Shown here: positions 24,919 through 33,738 of the stretch, piece after piece
Numbering within the stretch: position 1 is the stretch's first letter
Layout of the letters: each line of letters opens with the position of its first letter
Origin: UBA11663 sp049616325
Lineage (GTDB): Bacteria; Bacteroidota; Bacteroidia; Flavobacteriales_D; Sanyastnellaceae
Assembly (NCBI GenBank): GCA_049616325.1
Contig: JBMZHG010000008.1
Coordinates: 1 to 64,000 of the forward strand
Length of the DNA: 64,000 nucleotides
Direction: 5' to 3'
Notes under the pieces: generated by a model
Told to the model about the DNA's origin: nothing
Databases searched by the model: none
What the model saw: the letters and a program-made list of their open reading frames with translations, nothing else
Translations under genes and position numbers: made by a program

Positions 24919-26187
24919 ATGACCCGTTTGAATGTGCCTTTTCGACATGCCGTAACCGGCTTTTTCTTTACCGTTTTAGCTGTGTGTTCCATTTCTGCCC
25001 AGGACGACTGCGACGGTTACCGTTACCGCTACACCGGCGCGTTTGACGAAATCGAGGTGGATTACGACGTGCCTTACGGCGAGAACATCAACGTGAATTT
25101 CCTGCCAGAGGACCTCGTTTTGGACATTTATGCGCCGGCAGGCGACACCAACGAGGCGCGTCCTCTTGTGGTGATGGCCCACGGTGGCTTCTTCTTGGCG
25201 GGAAGCAACGACGGCTTGGACGTCGTCCCGCTCTGCGAAGATTTGGCGCGCATGGGGTACGTAGTTGCTTCGATGAGTTACCGCTTGGGCGTGGATTTGT
25301 TCGGGGACCTCCAAACGGAATTTGTCAAAGCGGTTTGGCGCGGCGTGCACGACAGCCGCGCTGCGGTGCGCTACTTCCGTCAGTCCATGGACTACGGCAA
25401 CCCCTACGACGTGGACACCTCGCGCATCTTCTTGGGCGGGGTGAGTGCAGGAGGGTTCATCGCATTGCACCACGCCTACGTGGACGAGCAAAGTGAAATT
25501 CCGACTCAAATCGACGTCACCGATGCTGGGATGGGAGGGGGACTTGAAGGGTTGTCAGGCAACACGGGCTACAGCAGCGACGTCAAGGCCGTGTTCAGCA
25601 TTGCAGGAGCTCTGCAAACCACCGCCTTCATGGACCTTGGTGAAAACGAACCGGTGTTCAGCATTCATGGCACGGCGGACGGCACGGTCCCCTACGGCGA
25701 TGGAGACATTGTGTATCTCGGGCTGCCCATCATCGACGTGGACGGAAGTTCCATCGTGCATGCCAAGGCAGACGAGCTCGGGTTGGACAATTGTTTCATC
25801 ACAGTTGACGGAGCCGACCACGTTCCTCACGTTGTCGACCCGTCGACGTACGACTTGACCTTGAGTTCGTTGGCTGGGAAGCTCGGGGAGTGGTCGTGCG
25901 AAAACTACGTACCGATTTGCGGCGAGTACGACTACACGGCTGCGACCGAAGTCGACGAGTTCGAGTGGCAACCGCCCGCAGTGTACCCCAATCCAGCTAG
26001 TTCCGCCGGCCGTGTTTTTGTCACGTTTGAGCGTGCGACCGAGTGGACGTTGGTCAACGCCTTAGGCCAAACTTTGGAGCGCGGAAGCGCCGCGGCAGGC
26101 GGCCAGGTGGTTTGGGAATCGCTGGCGCCGGGTTGGTACGTGGTGAAAACCGACGTCGGCACCACACCGCTCGTGGTGGCGCGCTGA
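24919..26187 (+). CDS. Secreted esterase/lipase-type alpha/beta hydrolase with T9SS sorting domain
   Basis: 422 residues. Signal peptide about 1-30 (FFFTVLAVCSISAQ). The α/β-hydrolase domain (about 45-335) is of the HSL/carboxylesterase type: LDIYAPAGD, oxyanion segment AHGGFF, nucleophile GGVSAGGF, an Asp region in SIHGTADGTVP and His in GADHVPH. A T9SS sorting domain follows (YPNPASSAGRVFV to LVVAR). The substrate is unknown. TACCTTGT at 24843-24850 is a possible -7 box with a ~68-base leader. The gene ends ten bases before the convergent HDAC gene. Confidence 0.87.
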   Translation: MTRLNVPFRHAVTGFFFTVLAVCSISAQDDCDGYRYRYTGAFDEIEVDYDVPYGENINVNFLPEDLVLDIYAPAGDTNEARPLVVMAHGGFFLAGSNDGLDVVPLCEDLARMGYVVASMSYRLGVDLFGDLQTEFVKAVWRGVHDSRAAVRYFRQSMDYGNPYDVDTSRIFLGGVSAGGFIALHHAYVDEQSEIPTQIDVTDAGMGGGLEGLSGNTGYSSDVKAVFSIAGALQTTAFMDLGENEPVFSIHGTADGTVPYGDGDIVYLGLPIIDVDGSSIVHAKADELGLDNCFITVDGADHVPHVVDPSTYDLTLSSLAGKLGEWSCENYVPICGEYDYTAATEVDEFEWQPPAVYPNPASSAGRVFVTFERATEWTLVNALGQTLERGSAAAGGQVVWESLAPGWYVVKTDVGTTPLVVAR

Positions 26188-26196
26188 CTCGAGGGC

Positions 26197-27105
26197 TTAC
26201 GTCCACGCGTCAAGGGCCACGCTAAAGGTGTTGACGTGGGCCTGAACCACCGTGTTTACGTCGGGAGAATAACCGCCTCCCATGGCGCAAACCACGGGAA
26301 TCCCGAGGGAAGCACAACGTTCAAGGACCAGGCGGTCCCGCTCCATGCATCCTCGGATGCTGATGCTCAGCTTGCCCAATTTGTCTGTCTCGAGGATGTC
26401 CACGCCACATTGGTAAAACACGATGTCGGGCACGTCTTGGTTCAAAGGCAACAATCGGTCAAGATGTTCCGACAGTAGCTCCAGGTAAGACTCGTCCCTT
26501 GTGCCGTCGGGAAGAGGGACGTCCACATCGCTGGATTCTTTGTGAAGGGGGTAGTTCGAGGCCCCGTGCATGGAAAAGGTCGTCACCCTTTTCTCGTTCG
26601 CGAGGATGGAGGCGGACCCGTTGCCTTGGTGAACGTCGCAGTCGAGAATCAAGGCACGGGAAATGCGACCCGAATGGAGCAAGTGCTTGGCTGCGATGGC
26701 GAAATCGTTCAAGATGCAAAACCCCTCCGCTCGATCGGCGTAGGCGTGGTGAGTTCCTCCGGCAATGTTCAGGGCCACGGTGCCTGACCCCAAGGCTCTT
26801 TCAGCGCAGTCCAGGGTTCCTTGCATGATCACACGTTCCCGTGCAATCATGGCTTCGGACCACGGGAACCCGCTGCGGCGCTCTTCCTGCCGCGTCCACT
26901 CTCCGCGTTTGGTGCGATTCCAGTAGGCCTCGTCGTGCGCCAAAAGAATCGTGTCTTCGGCCATGAGGCGAGGCTCGAAGAAATCTGTGACGGTGACAAT
27001 TCCTTCGTGCAGGATTTGGTCTTTCAGCAAGGCGTATTTCCGCATCGGAAAGCGGTGGCCTTCGGGCACATCCAAAACATAGCAAGGTGCGAAGGCAATG
27101 ACCAT
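26197..27105 (-). CDS. Histone deacetylase family (zinc-dependent) protein
   Basis: 302 residues. It has the HDAC/AcuC fold signatures GHRFPMRKY, IAGGTHHAYADRAEGFCILND with the catalytic His pair, LILDCDVHQGNG with zinc ligands Asp and His, a YQCGVD segment with the third ligand Asp, and GGGYSPD with the transition-state Tyr. Bacterial members deacetylate small molecules, acetyl-polyamines or acetyl-lysine; the substrate is not evident. The frame is open to 27174, but only non-ATG starts lie there. Divergent from the DUF389 gene. Confidence 0.92.
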   Translation of the reverse strand: MVIAFAPCYVLDVPEGHRFPMRKYALLKDQILHEGIVTVTDFFEPRLMAEDTILLAHDEAYWNRTKRGEWTRQEERRSGFPWSEAMIARERVIMQGTLDCAERALGSGTVALNIAGGTHHAYADRAEGFCILNDFAIAAKHLLHSGRISRALILDCDVHQGNGSASILANEKRVTTFSMHGASNYPLHKESSDVDVPLPDGTRDESYLELLSEHLDRLLPLNQDVPDIVFYQCGVDILETDKLGKLSISIRGCMERDRLVLERCASLGIPVVCAMGGGYSPDVNTVVQAHVNTFSVALDAWT

Positions 27106-27163
27106 TCCTGACGTAATCTTGAAGCGCGAACGAATGTTCGGACGCGCGCAAATTTCGAACGGG

Positions 27164-28585
27164 ATGAATTCCAATGAAACTGCTCAAAACGAAGGCCAAA
27201 AGGCCCCTTCGGGCAAAGGATTTCTCGAATGGTGGTCGGAAACCGTGGCCATGCTTCGGCCTCATGTCTTGGACCGGCTTCGTATTGTAGATCTCGCCGA
27301 GCCTCAGCAAACAATGCTGGGCATTGAACGGGACACCGAATTCCGTGGGTTCAACGTCTGGATTCTTGTGTTCAGCATCGTCATCGCATCCATTGGACTC
27401 AATGTCAATTCGACGGCGGTCATCATTGGTGCCATGTTGATTTCCCCCTTGATGGGACCCATCATGGGGGTCGGGCTTGGTGTCGGGGTCTACAACCTTG
27501 ATTTGATCCGCAAGTCGGTTGGCAATTTGGGCGTAGCCACGGGCATTGCCATTCTCTCCTCGGCACTTTATTTTCTGATCAGCCCCATTGATGAGGCGGG
27601 AAGCGAACTCCTGTCGCGCACGAATCCCACTTTTCTGGATGTGATGGTCGCCTTTTTTGGTGGCCTCACGGGAATCTTGGCAGGCTCAAGGAAGGAAAAA
27701 AACAACGTCATCCCAGGGGTGGCCATCGCCACAGCGTTGATGCCGCCATTGTGCACGGCGGGATACGGCCTGGCGCACCTCGACGGCGGGTACTTTTTTG
27801 GTGCCTTGTACTTGTTCTTGATCAACGCCATTTTGATTGCCACCTCGACGACGCTGGTCGTGCGCTATTTGCGATTCCCTATCGCGCAACCCGTGGATGC
27901 GGACAAGGAACAGAAGTACAAGCGGTATTTCATCATGGGATTGGCGGCCTTGGTGTTGCCTTCGGCGTTCATCCTTTACAACACGGTCACGCAGTCCGTG
28001 GAGACTTCGAGACTGCAAGATTTCATCTCGGAAACGGTGGTTTTTCCGGGCACCGAAGTGGTCAAACGGGAAATTGATTTCCCGGACGGATCAGCCGCAG
28101 CGCATGTGGTGTTGTTGGGCGCGACGGTCCCTGCAGATTTGGTGGCGCAGTGGCAGGATGCCCTCGCCAAGGAAATGCCCGAGGCGGAGCTCCAAATCGT
28201 TCAAAACGACGGCCCGTCCGGCCTCGAAGACCTCCAACGCATGGTGAATCTCTACGCGGAAGGCCAAACCGCGTTGTCCATGCGCGATGCCGAACTCGTC
28301 CAACTCCGCACAGAGCTGAACAACCTTCAAGGGCAGGATTTGCCGGGGTCTTTGCCTGCGGAAATTCTCGCACAAGCGCCCGAAGTGACTGGAGTGGAGG
28401 TGGCCAACCGCCGGTTTGTCGGTCGGGATGGTGTTGAGCGGCTCGTGCCCTGGGTGGACGTGCAATTGGCCGCGCAGGACAGCGTCGACTCGTTGCGGGT
28501 GGTGGGGCTGGAACAGCAACTCGGCGCCTGGTTGCTCCTTCGCCTTGATGCGGACTCCGTGGCGCTTCAAATCCGCGAAAAGTGA
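27164..28585 (+). CDS. DUF389 (TIGR00341) multipass membrane protein
   Basis: 473 residues. About six hydrophobic segments occupy residues 60-290. They include VIASIGLNVNSTAVIIGAMLISPLMGPIMG, which is the DUF389 signature, and VIPGVAIATALMPPLCTAGYGLA. A large soluble C-terminal half (about 300-473) with a predicted coiled region (MVNLYAEGQTALSMRDAELVQLRTELNNL) is unlike the short tails of many relatives and may face the periplasm. Function of the family is unknown. Confidence 0.85.
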   Translation: MNSNETAQNEGQKAPSGKGFLEWWSETVAMLRPHVLDRLRIVDLAEPQQTMLGIERDTEFRGFNVWILVFSIVIASIGLNVNSTAVIIGAMLISPLMGPIMGVGLGVGVYNLDLIRKSVGNLGVATGIAILSSALYFLISPIDEAGSELLSRTNPTFLDVMVAFFGGLTGILAGSRKEKNNVIPGVAIATALMPPLCTAGYGLAHLDGGYFFGALYLFLINAILIATSTTLVVRYLRFPIAQPVDADKEQKYKRYFIMGLAALVLPSAFILYNTVTQSVETSRLQDFISETVVFPGTEVVKREIDFPDGSAAAHVVLLGATVPADLVAQWQDALAKEMPEAELQIVQNDGPSGLEDLQRMVNLYAEGQTALSMRDAELVQLRTELNNLQGQDLPGSLPAEILAQAPEVTGVEVANRRFVGRDGVERLVPWVDVQLAAQDSVDSLRVVGLEQQLGAWLLLRLDADSVALQIREK

Positions 28586-28592
28586 CCTCGCT

Positions 28593-29558
28593 TCAGCGAG
28601 CGACGCGTCGCCTCACAGCCTGAGCGAGCACGTCCGCGGCCTCGGGACAGAATCGAAACCACAATTCCGGCTCGACCATTTCAAGTTCGGACAGAAGCAA
28701 CTGCCCGTCGCTGCCACGCATCATGTCGACGCGCGCGTAGAGCGGGGAGTCCCAACCTCTCGCCTCGCTGAATGAGAGGGCGCGCTGCATGACGTCACAC
28801 GCGGTTCGTTCCAGTTCCGGGGTGGCTTCGATTCGCTGAACGGTTCCCCCGTGGTCGTCTTGCACGCGGAAATCGCCCGTTTTTGCGCGCTTCATCACGG
28901 CATGTGTCACATGTCCGTCCAACCAAACGACGGAAACTTCCCCACGGGAAACCACGTCTTGCAAAAAAGGTTGGACCAGCATGTCCTGCTTCTCAACCAG
29001 TGCCGCCCAAAGGTTGTCGCTGGTTAAGCCCTGAGAAGGCTTGGGGTACAAAGAGGGGGCGCTTCCTGAAAAATCCACCACGTAGGTGTCTCTGGCGGCG
29101 CCTGCCACAGCGGGTTTGATGACGACCTTCTGCCATCCGTGCTGCGAAGCGACTTCTTTCAAGCGCACTGCTTCTTGCCGCGCCACGAATGCAGTGGGCA
29201 CCACGTTCACGCCAGCCTGGTGCAAGTCGTGGAGGTAGTGTTTGTCCAGATTCCAATGCACCAACTCGGCGGAATTGTGCAATTCAGTGACCTCGGAGGT
29301 GCTTCGAAGCCATTGGGAGAATTCTTCCCAGCGGTCGAAATAGTCCCACGTGGTTCTGAACAAGGCGCCTGATGTCGCTGCCCACAAGACGGAGTTGTCG
29401 CACCACGCGACCCGTCGTGCAGGGACGCCAGCGCGGTTCAGGGCATCGACGACTAAACGATCCTCCTCGAGCACGTTGGCGATGTATTCCTCAGGCATGG
29501 TTGACGCGCCACCGTCTCCAGCATACCTGCGGTCCGTAAGAACGAGAAATTCGGACAT
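28593..29558 (-). CDS. ATP-grasp superfamily enzyme
   Basis: 321 residues. ATP-grasp features: a helix entering WHKVVIKP-like WQKVVIKPAVAGAA (lysine for ATP), the LVQPFLQDVVSRGEVSVVWLDG strand pair with its Glu, and a metal-binding end ARVDMMR ... LLLSELEMVEPELWF. The overall layout is like the RimK/prokaryotic glutathione synthetase-type ligases and the DcsG-like group. It probably makes a peptide or amide bond from ATP, an acid and an amine; substrates are unknown. The ATG is two bases downstream of the stop of the small gene 29561-29902, so the two are likely co-transcribed. Confidence 0.8.
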   Translation of the reverse strand: MSEFLVLTDRRYAGDGGASTMPEEYIANVLEEDRLVVDALNRAGVPARRVAWCDNSVLWAATSGALFRTTWDYFDRWEEFSQWLRSTSEVTELHNSAELVHWNLDKHYLHDLHQAGVNVVPTAFVARQEAVRLKEVASQHGWQKVVIKPAVAGAARDTYVVDFSGSAPSLYPKPSQGLTSDNLWAALVEKQDMLVQPFLQDVVSRGEVSVVWLDGHVTHAVMKRAKTGDFRVQDDHGGTVQRIEATPELERTACDVMQRALSFSEARGWDSPLYARVDMMRGSDGQLLLSELEMVEPELWFRFCPEAADVLAQAVRRRVAR

Positions 29559-29560
29559 CC

Positions 29561-29902
29561 TCAAAAGTTCATGCCCAAGCGGAATCTCGCCTGTTGGATG
29601 GGGTCAATGGCTTCTGCACCTGTAGCGACCCAGGCATTTCGGTTGGGCCCCTTGACGGAAGTGCTTGACCAGGACAGGCCGGTCAGGAATGCCCCCATGC
29701 GGTACGTGCAACCCCAAAACACCGTGCGAGGAGAGGCGGCCACCGTGAGCGGGGTAAGGGTTGGGCCAAGCTCATCCGGATCCATCAATCCTTGAGCGCC
29801 AAATATGGAGGCGGCTTCTTGCTCCAGGGCGGCCTGCAAACCGGTGGCTGTTCCGATGCGGGCTGTCCACCCCAATCCGAGGGCAACGAACGTCCATTTC
29901 AT
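29561..29902 (-). CDS. Small exported protein of unknown function (outer-membrane-like C-terminus)
   Basis: 113 residues starting KWTFVALGLGWTARIGTATG, a weak signal-like or membrane segment. The rest alternates hydrophobic and polar residues and ends in RFRLGMNF, with a terminal Phe as in outer-membrane β-barrels. It may be a short β-barrel-like protein or a remnant of a larger one. The -7 box TACCTTGT lies four bases before the ATG, which argues that it is expressed. It is divergent from the SdpI-like gene. Confidence 0.5.
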   Translation of the reverse strand: MKWTFVALGLGWTARIGTATGLQAALEQEAASIFGAQGLMDPDELGPTLTPLTVAASPRTVFWGCTYRMGAFLTGLSWSSTSVKGPNRNAWVATGAEAIDPIQQARFRLGMNF

Positions 29903-29906
29903 GGCG

Positions 29907-29914
29907 ACAAGGTA
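29907..29914 (-). promoter_or_regulatory. -7-like box TACCTTGT, 4 nt before ATG
   Basis: TACCTTGT followed by CGCC and ATG 29902. It sits in the 22-bp gap to the divergent SdpI-like gene, whose own candidate (TAGCTCGT) partly overlaps it on the other strand. Confidence 0.45.
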
Positions 29915-29924
29915 GCTCGTTGAG

Positions 29925-30656
29925 ATGCATCTTGCGCCCATGGATCCCATGCTTGTTTTCCTCTTTTTCTTCCCGGCCCTCTTCATGGTCGGGTTGTCGC
30001 TCGCAATGCATCTTTGGCCGCCCAACTCGTTCAACAAAACCTACGGTTACCGAACGCGCCGCAGCATGGCGAACCAAGCGGCGTGGGACTACGCCCAGCC
30101 CAGATCGATTGAATTGATGAGGCATTGGACGTGGTGGATGGTGGCGTGGACTCCACTTGTTGGTTGGCGCTGGGGACTCGAGCCGGGCATCCTGATTCTA
30201 AGCGGGCTCATGACCGTGGGGGTGATGTTGCCCCTTTTTTACGTTGAGCGGGAACTCAAGAAAGGGGAGCCTTATGCCGCTGAATCGGGAGTCCAGGGGT
30301 GGGGGGTGATGTTCACCCTGTTCCTCGCTCTCTCCGTGATGGTCCCGATCACGAACGACGGCTCGGAGCCAGAACGGGTCACGTCCGGGACGGTTCAATC
30401 GGTGGCGTGGAATGTCTCGAGCGAAGATGTGTTCCTTCGACTCCGCGGCGACGAATGCCACTACTACATCAACCGCGGTTTGGGCATGGGCATTGACACG
30501 TTGGCATGGCAAACCGCCCTTGTGGGTCGTGAAGTCCAGCTTGAAGTTGTCGACCGACCTGCAGGTCTCAATTGGTTTGGAAGGGTCGGGCCTGTCCGAG
30601 GCGTCGTGTTGGGAAATGACACGCTGTACCGGACGGGTCAGGTCAGAAATCCTTAA
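29925..30656 (+). CDS. SdpI family membrane protein with extra C-terminal domain
   Basis: 243 residues (ATG 29940 is an alternative start). A transmembrane segment (LVFLFFFPALFMVGLSLAM) leads into the SdpI-family motif GYRTRRSMANQAAWDYAQ, then three more hydrophobic segments. SdpI of Bacillus is an immunity protein against SdpC; relatives are widespread and mostly of unknown role. After the fourth membrane segment an extra ~95-residue soluble domain (PITNDGSEPERVTSG to the end) follows, which is not part of SdpI. Confidence 0.75.
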   Translation: MHLAPMDPMLVFLFFFPALFMVGLSLAMHLWPPNSFNKTYGYRTRRSMANQAAWDYAQPRSIELMRHWTWWMVAWTPLVGWRWGLEPGILILSGLMTVGVMLPLFYVERELKKGEPYAAESGVQGWGVMFTLFLALSVMVPITNDGSEPERVTSGTVQSVAWNVSSEDVFLRLRGDECHYYINRGLGMGIDTLAWQTALVGREVQLEVVDRPAGLNWFGRVGPVRGVVLGNDTLYRTGQVRNP

Positions 30657-31753
30657 GCCGCCAATTGCGGCGAGTTGCCCAAGGCGTAAAGCATGCGGGT
30701 GTGGCGTTCAATCGCTTGCCAGTAGGTCGTGGATGAGCGGTAAGGAATGCCAAATTCATCCGCAGTCTTCTTCACAATCGGCGCAATGTTGCGCAGGTGA
30801 ATGTGGCTCATTTGCGGGAACAAGTGGTGTTCGATCTGGTGGTTTAACCCCCCGCAAAGCCAAGTGAACAGCCGGCTTCCAGTCCCGAAGTTGGAGGTGG
30901 TCATCAGTTGGTGCGTCAGCGGGTCCACGTCCAAGACGGCTCCTTTTTCAGCAGGGACGTAGTCGTGGTCTTCCATGACGTGGGCAGGTTGGAAAATGAT
31001 GGCGAGGATGAACCCTGCGACCAGCTGCATTACGACCCATCCCAAAATGACCTGAAACCAATGCACGCCGCTCAACCACATGGGGAGCGCCAGGACGTAG
31101 CCGAAGTACGCCGTTTTGGTCAAGGCGAGGGAGGTCGACAGCTTGGCCACCGACGTGCCAGCAGGGCGGATCAGTCCCTTCTTGTGGTAACGGCGGACCT
31201 GCAGCCAATCCTTGGCAATCATCCAGAACAGGGTCATCAGCGAATAGAATCCCCAAGAGTACACGTGCTGAAAACGGTGCCACCAGTAACGCGGCTTGAG
31301 CGGGCTGAAGCGCATGAATGGGTGCATGTCGATGTCTTCGTCCAAACCGTCGACGTTCGTGAACGTGTGGTGCAGCACGTTGTGCTGAATTTTCCAAATG
31401 GCGGCATTGCCTCCCACCAGGTCCAGCACCCTTCCAACCCACAGGTTTACCCACTTTTTGTCGCTGTACGCGTCGTGGTTGGCGTCGTGCATCACGTTAA
31501 GCCCGATTCCGGCCAGACCCAAGCCCATGGCCAATTCCGCCACCCAAAACGCCCAACCGCTTCCGGCTGCGCCCCACGTGATTAGCGCCCAGGGCACGAA
31601 GTAGAGGGCGATCATCATGCTCGTCTTCATGTGCAGCCTCCAATCGCCCTTTCGGCTGAGGTTCTTTTCTTGGAAGTAAGCGTCGACCCGTTCACGCAAC
31701 GTCTTGGTGAAGTCGGTGGTGTCGCGGCTGTAGCGAATGGCAGGTATTTGCAT
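30653..31753 (-). CDS. Front-end fatty acid desaturase (acyl-lipid/acyl-CoA)
   Basis: 366 residues with four hydrophobic segments and three His boxes: HDANHD, HNVLHH and QIEHH. Gln as the first residue of box 3 marks front-end (Δ5/Δ6-type) desaturases, and LNHQIEHHLFPQMSHIHL is typical. It introduces a double bond in membrane lipid acyl chains using O2 and a di-iron centre; it needs an external electron donor because no cytochrome b5 domain is present. It could support polyunsaturated lipids or cold adaptation. Confidence 0.93.
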   Translation of the reverse strand: MQIPAIRYSRDTTDFTKTLRERVDAYFQEKNLSRKGDWRLHMKTSMMIALYFVPWALITWGAAGSGWAFWVAELAMGLGLAGIGLNVMHDANHDAYSDKKWVNLWVGRVLDLVGGNAAIWKIQHNVLHHTFTNVDGLDEDIDMHPFMRFSPLKPRYWWHRFQHVYSWGFYSLMTLFWMIAKDWLQVRRYHKKGLIRPAGTSVAKLSTSLALTKTAYFGYVLALPMWLSGVHWFQVILGWVVMQLVAGFILAIIFQPAHVMEDHDYVPAEKGAVLDVDPLTHQLMTTSNFGTGSRLFTWLCGGLNHQIEHHLFPQMSHIHLRNIAPIVKKTADEFGIPYRSSTTYWQAIERHTRMLYALGNSPQLAA

Positions 31754-31757
31754 TGGG

Positions 31758-31765
31758 CTAAATTA
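31758..31765 (-). promoter_or_regulatory. -7-like box TAATTTAG, 4 nt before ATG (desaturase)
   Basis: TAATTTAG followed by CCCA and ATG 31753. One mismatch to TAnnTTTG. Confidence 0.45.
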
Positions 31766-31825
31766 CCTCACGATAAGGGCAGGGGCACTCCCTCGTGGCA
31801 CAGGATGCCCACAGAGTTCTTCACA

Positions 31826-33607
31826 TTACCCAAACGGCGACTTCGGCTTCGGAATCTTCCGAACGCGAAGGCTTTTGGGAGTCACTTCGAGGTACTCGTC
31901 GTCGTTGATGAACTCCATGAATTCCTCCAGAGAAAGCTTTTTCGCCGGTGCGATTCGCAGCCCCTTGTCGGCTCCTGACGCACGCATGTTTGTGAGCTTC
32001 TTGCCTTTGATGAGGTTGAGTTCCATGTCCGTGTCGCGCGACGATTCACCTACGACCTGTCCGGCGTAAATGTCGGCTCCCGGATCGATGAAAAAGATGC
32101 CGCGGTCTTGAAGGCGGTCGATCTCGTAGGCACGTGCCTGCCCCGTTTCCATGCTCACAAGCGAACCTGAGCTGCGCGTGGCCAAATCTCCGGCAAAAGG
32201 CTCGTACCCGTCAAAGCGGTGTGTCATTACAGCCTCGCCCGCGGTGGCGGTCAGAATTTGGTTCCGCAGGCCAATCAAGCCTCGAGACGGGATGCGGAAT
32301 TCCAAGTGCTGGAGGTCACCCTTGGCTTCCATGACCTGGAGCATGCCCTTGCGCATCATGACGAGCTCCGTGGCTTTACCTGCGGTGGCCTCTGGCACGT
32401 CGATGACCAAGTGCTCGAATGGCTCGTGCGTCGCACCGTCGACTTCCTTGAACAACACTTGAGGCTTGCCGATTTGAAGCTCGTAGCCCTCTCGGCGCAT
32501 CGTTTCAATGAGTACACTCAAGTGAAGGATGCCTCGGCCGTACACGTTCCATTTGTCCTCGCTGTCCGTGGCTTCGACGCGCAGCGCGAGGTTCTTCTGG
32601 AGCTCCGCATCAAGGCGCTCCCGGATGTGCCGACTCGTCAAGAAATCGCCGTCCTTTCCAAGAAAGGGGGAGGTGTTGATGGTGAAAAGCAAGCTCATTG
32701 TCGGCTCGTCTACGGCGATGCGCTCCAGGGCTTCTGGGGCTTCGAGGTCGGCGACCGTGTCTCCAATCTCAAATCCGTCCATTCCCGTGATGGCGCACAG
32801 GTCGCCGCTGCGAACGTGATCCACCTTCTCTTTGCCCAGACCCGAGAACACATACAGTTCCTTGGCGCGAACCTTCTTGTTGCCTTCGGCCGTGCACAAC
32901 GTGTAGTCCTTGTTGGCGTGCAAGTCACCGCGGTAAAGTCGGCCAATGGCAATTCGTCCGGTGTACTTGCTGTAGTCGAGGGACGTGATTTGGAGTTGAG
33001 GCGTTCCTTCGACGTACGGCGCTTCAGGAACGTGCTCGAGGATCACGTCAAGCAGGTAGCTCACGTCGGAGGCAGGAGCCTTCCAATCCTCGGCCATCCA
33101 GCCGTTTTTGGCCGACCCGTAGACGGTCGGGAAGTCAAGCTGTTCCTCGGTCGCGTCCAGGTTGAACATCAGGTCAAAGACCTGCTCTTGCACCAAATCC
33201 GGCGTGCAGTTTTCCTTGTCCACTTTGTTCACCACCACAATCGGCTTCAAGCCGAGCTCAATGGCTTTGCCCAACACGAACCGCGTTTGGGGCATTGGCC
33301 CCTCAAAGGCGTCCACCAGCAGCAACACTGCATCGGCCATCTTCAGCACCCGCTCAACTTCGCCACCGAAGTCAGCGTGGCCAGGAGTGTCAATCAGGTT
33401 GATTTTGACTCCCTTCCACGTGGCGCTCACGTTCTTAGCCAGGATCGTAATTCCTCTCTCGCGCTCAAGGTCGTTGTTGTCGAGTATGAGTTCACCGGTG
33501 TCTTTGCGGTCGTCGACGACGTTGCACTGGTGAATGATCTTGTCGACGAGGGTGGTTTTCCCGTGGTCGACGTGGGCGATGATGGCCACGTTGCGGATTC
33601 CGCTCAT
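31826..33607 (-). CDS. typA: Ribosome-associated GTPase TypA/BipA
   Basis: 593 residues; E. coli BipA is about 605. G1 motif AHVDHGKTTL, switch region DNNDLERERGITILAKN, G3 DTPGHADFGGEV, G4 NKVDKENC, then the EF-G-like domains and the TypA-specific C-terminal domain (SMETGQARAYEIDRLQDRG, NLIKGKKLTNMRASGADK). It acts in ribosome assembly and stress adaptation. ATG 33607 is the family start; upstream residues are not conserved. Confidence 0.96.
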   Translation of the reverse strand: MSGIRNVAIIAHVDHGKTTLVDKIIHQCNVVDDRKDTGELILDNNDLERERGITILAKNVSATWKGVKINLIDTPGHADFGGEVERVLKMADAVLLLVDAFEGPMPQTRFVLGKAIELGLKPIVVVNKVDKENCTPDLVQEQVFDLMFNLDATEEQLDFPTVYGSAKNGWMAEDWKAPASDVSYLLDVILEHVPEAPYVEGTPQLQITSLDYSKYTGRIAIGRLYRGDLHANKDYTLCTAEGNKKVRAKELYVFSGLGKEKVDHVRSGDLCAITGMDGFEIGDTVADLEAPEALERIAVDEPTMSLLFTINTSPFLGKDGDFLTSRHIRERLDAELQKNLALRVEATDSEDKWNVYGRGILHLSVLIETMRREGYELQIGKPQVLFKEVDGATHEPFEHLVIDVPEATAGKATELVMMRKGMLQVMEAKGDLQHLEFRIPSRGLIGLRNQILTATAGEAVMTHRFDGYEPFAGDLATRSSGSLVSMETGQARAYEIDRLQDRGIFFIDPGADIYAGQVVGESSRDTDMELNLIKGKKLTNMRASGADKGLRIAPAKKLSLEEFMEFINDDEYLEVTPKSLRVRKIPKPKSPFG

Positions 33608-33626
33608 GAGGGGTGGTTTGCGGGCG

Positions 33627-33634
33627 CAAAGGTC
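33627..33634 (-). promoter_or_regulatory. -7-like box GACCTTTG upstream of typA
   Basis: GACCTTTG 19 bases before ATG 33607, implying a short leader. Confidence 0.35.
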
Positions 33635-33738
33635 GTTCATCCCTTCGCTGCAGAGCGCATCGTTGTGGCATTAATTTTGCCCCACACCGATTCCATGACA
33701 TGCCACACCCACCGAAGCGCGCTGTGCGCTGATCTGCT

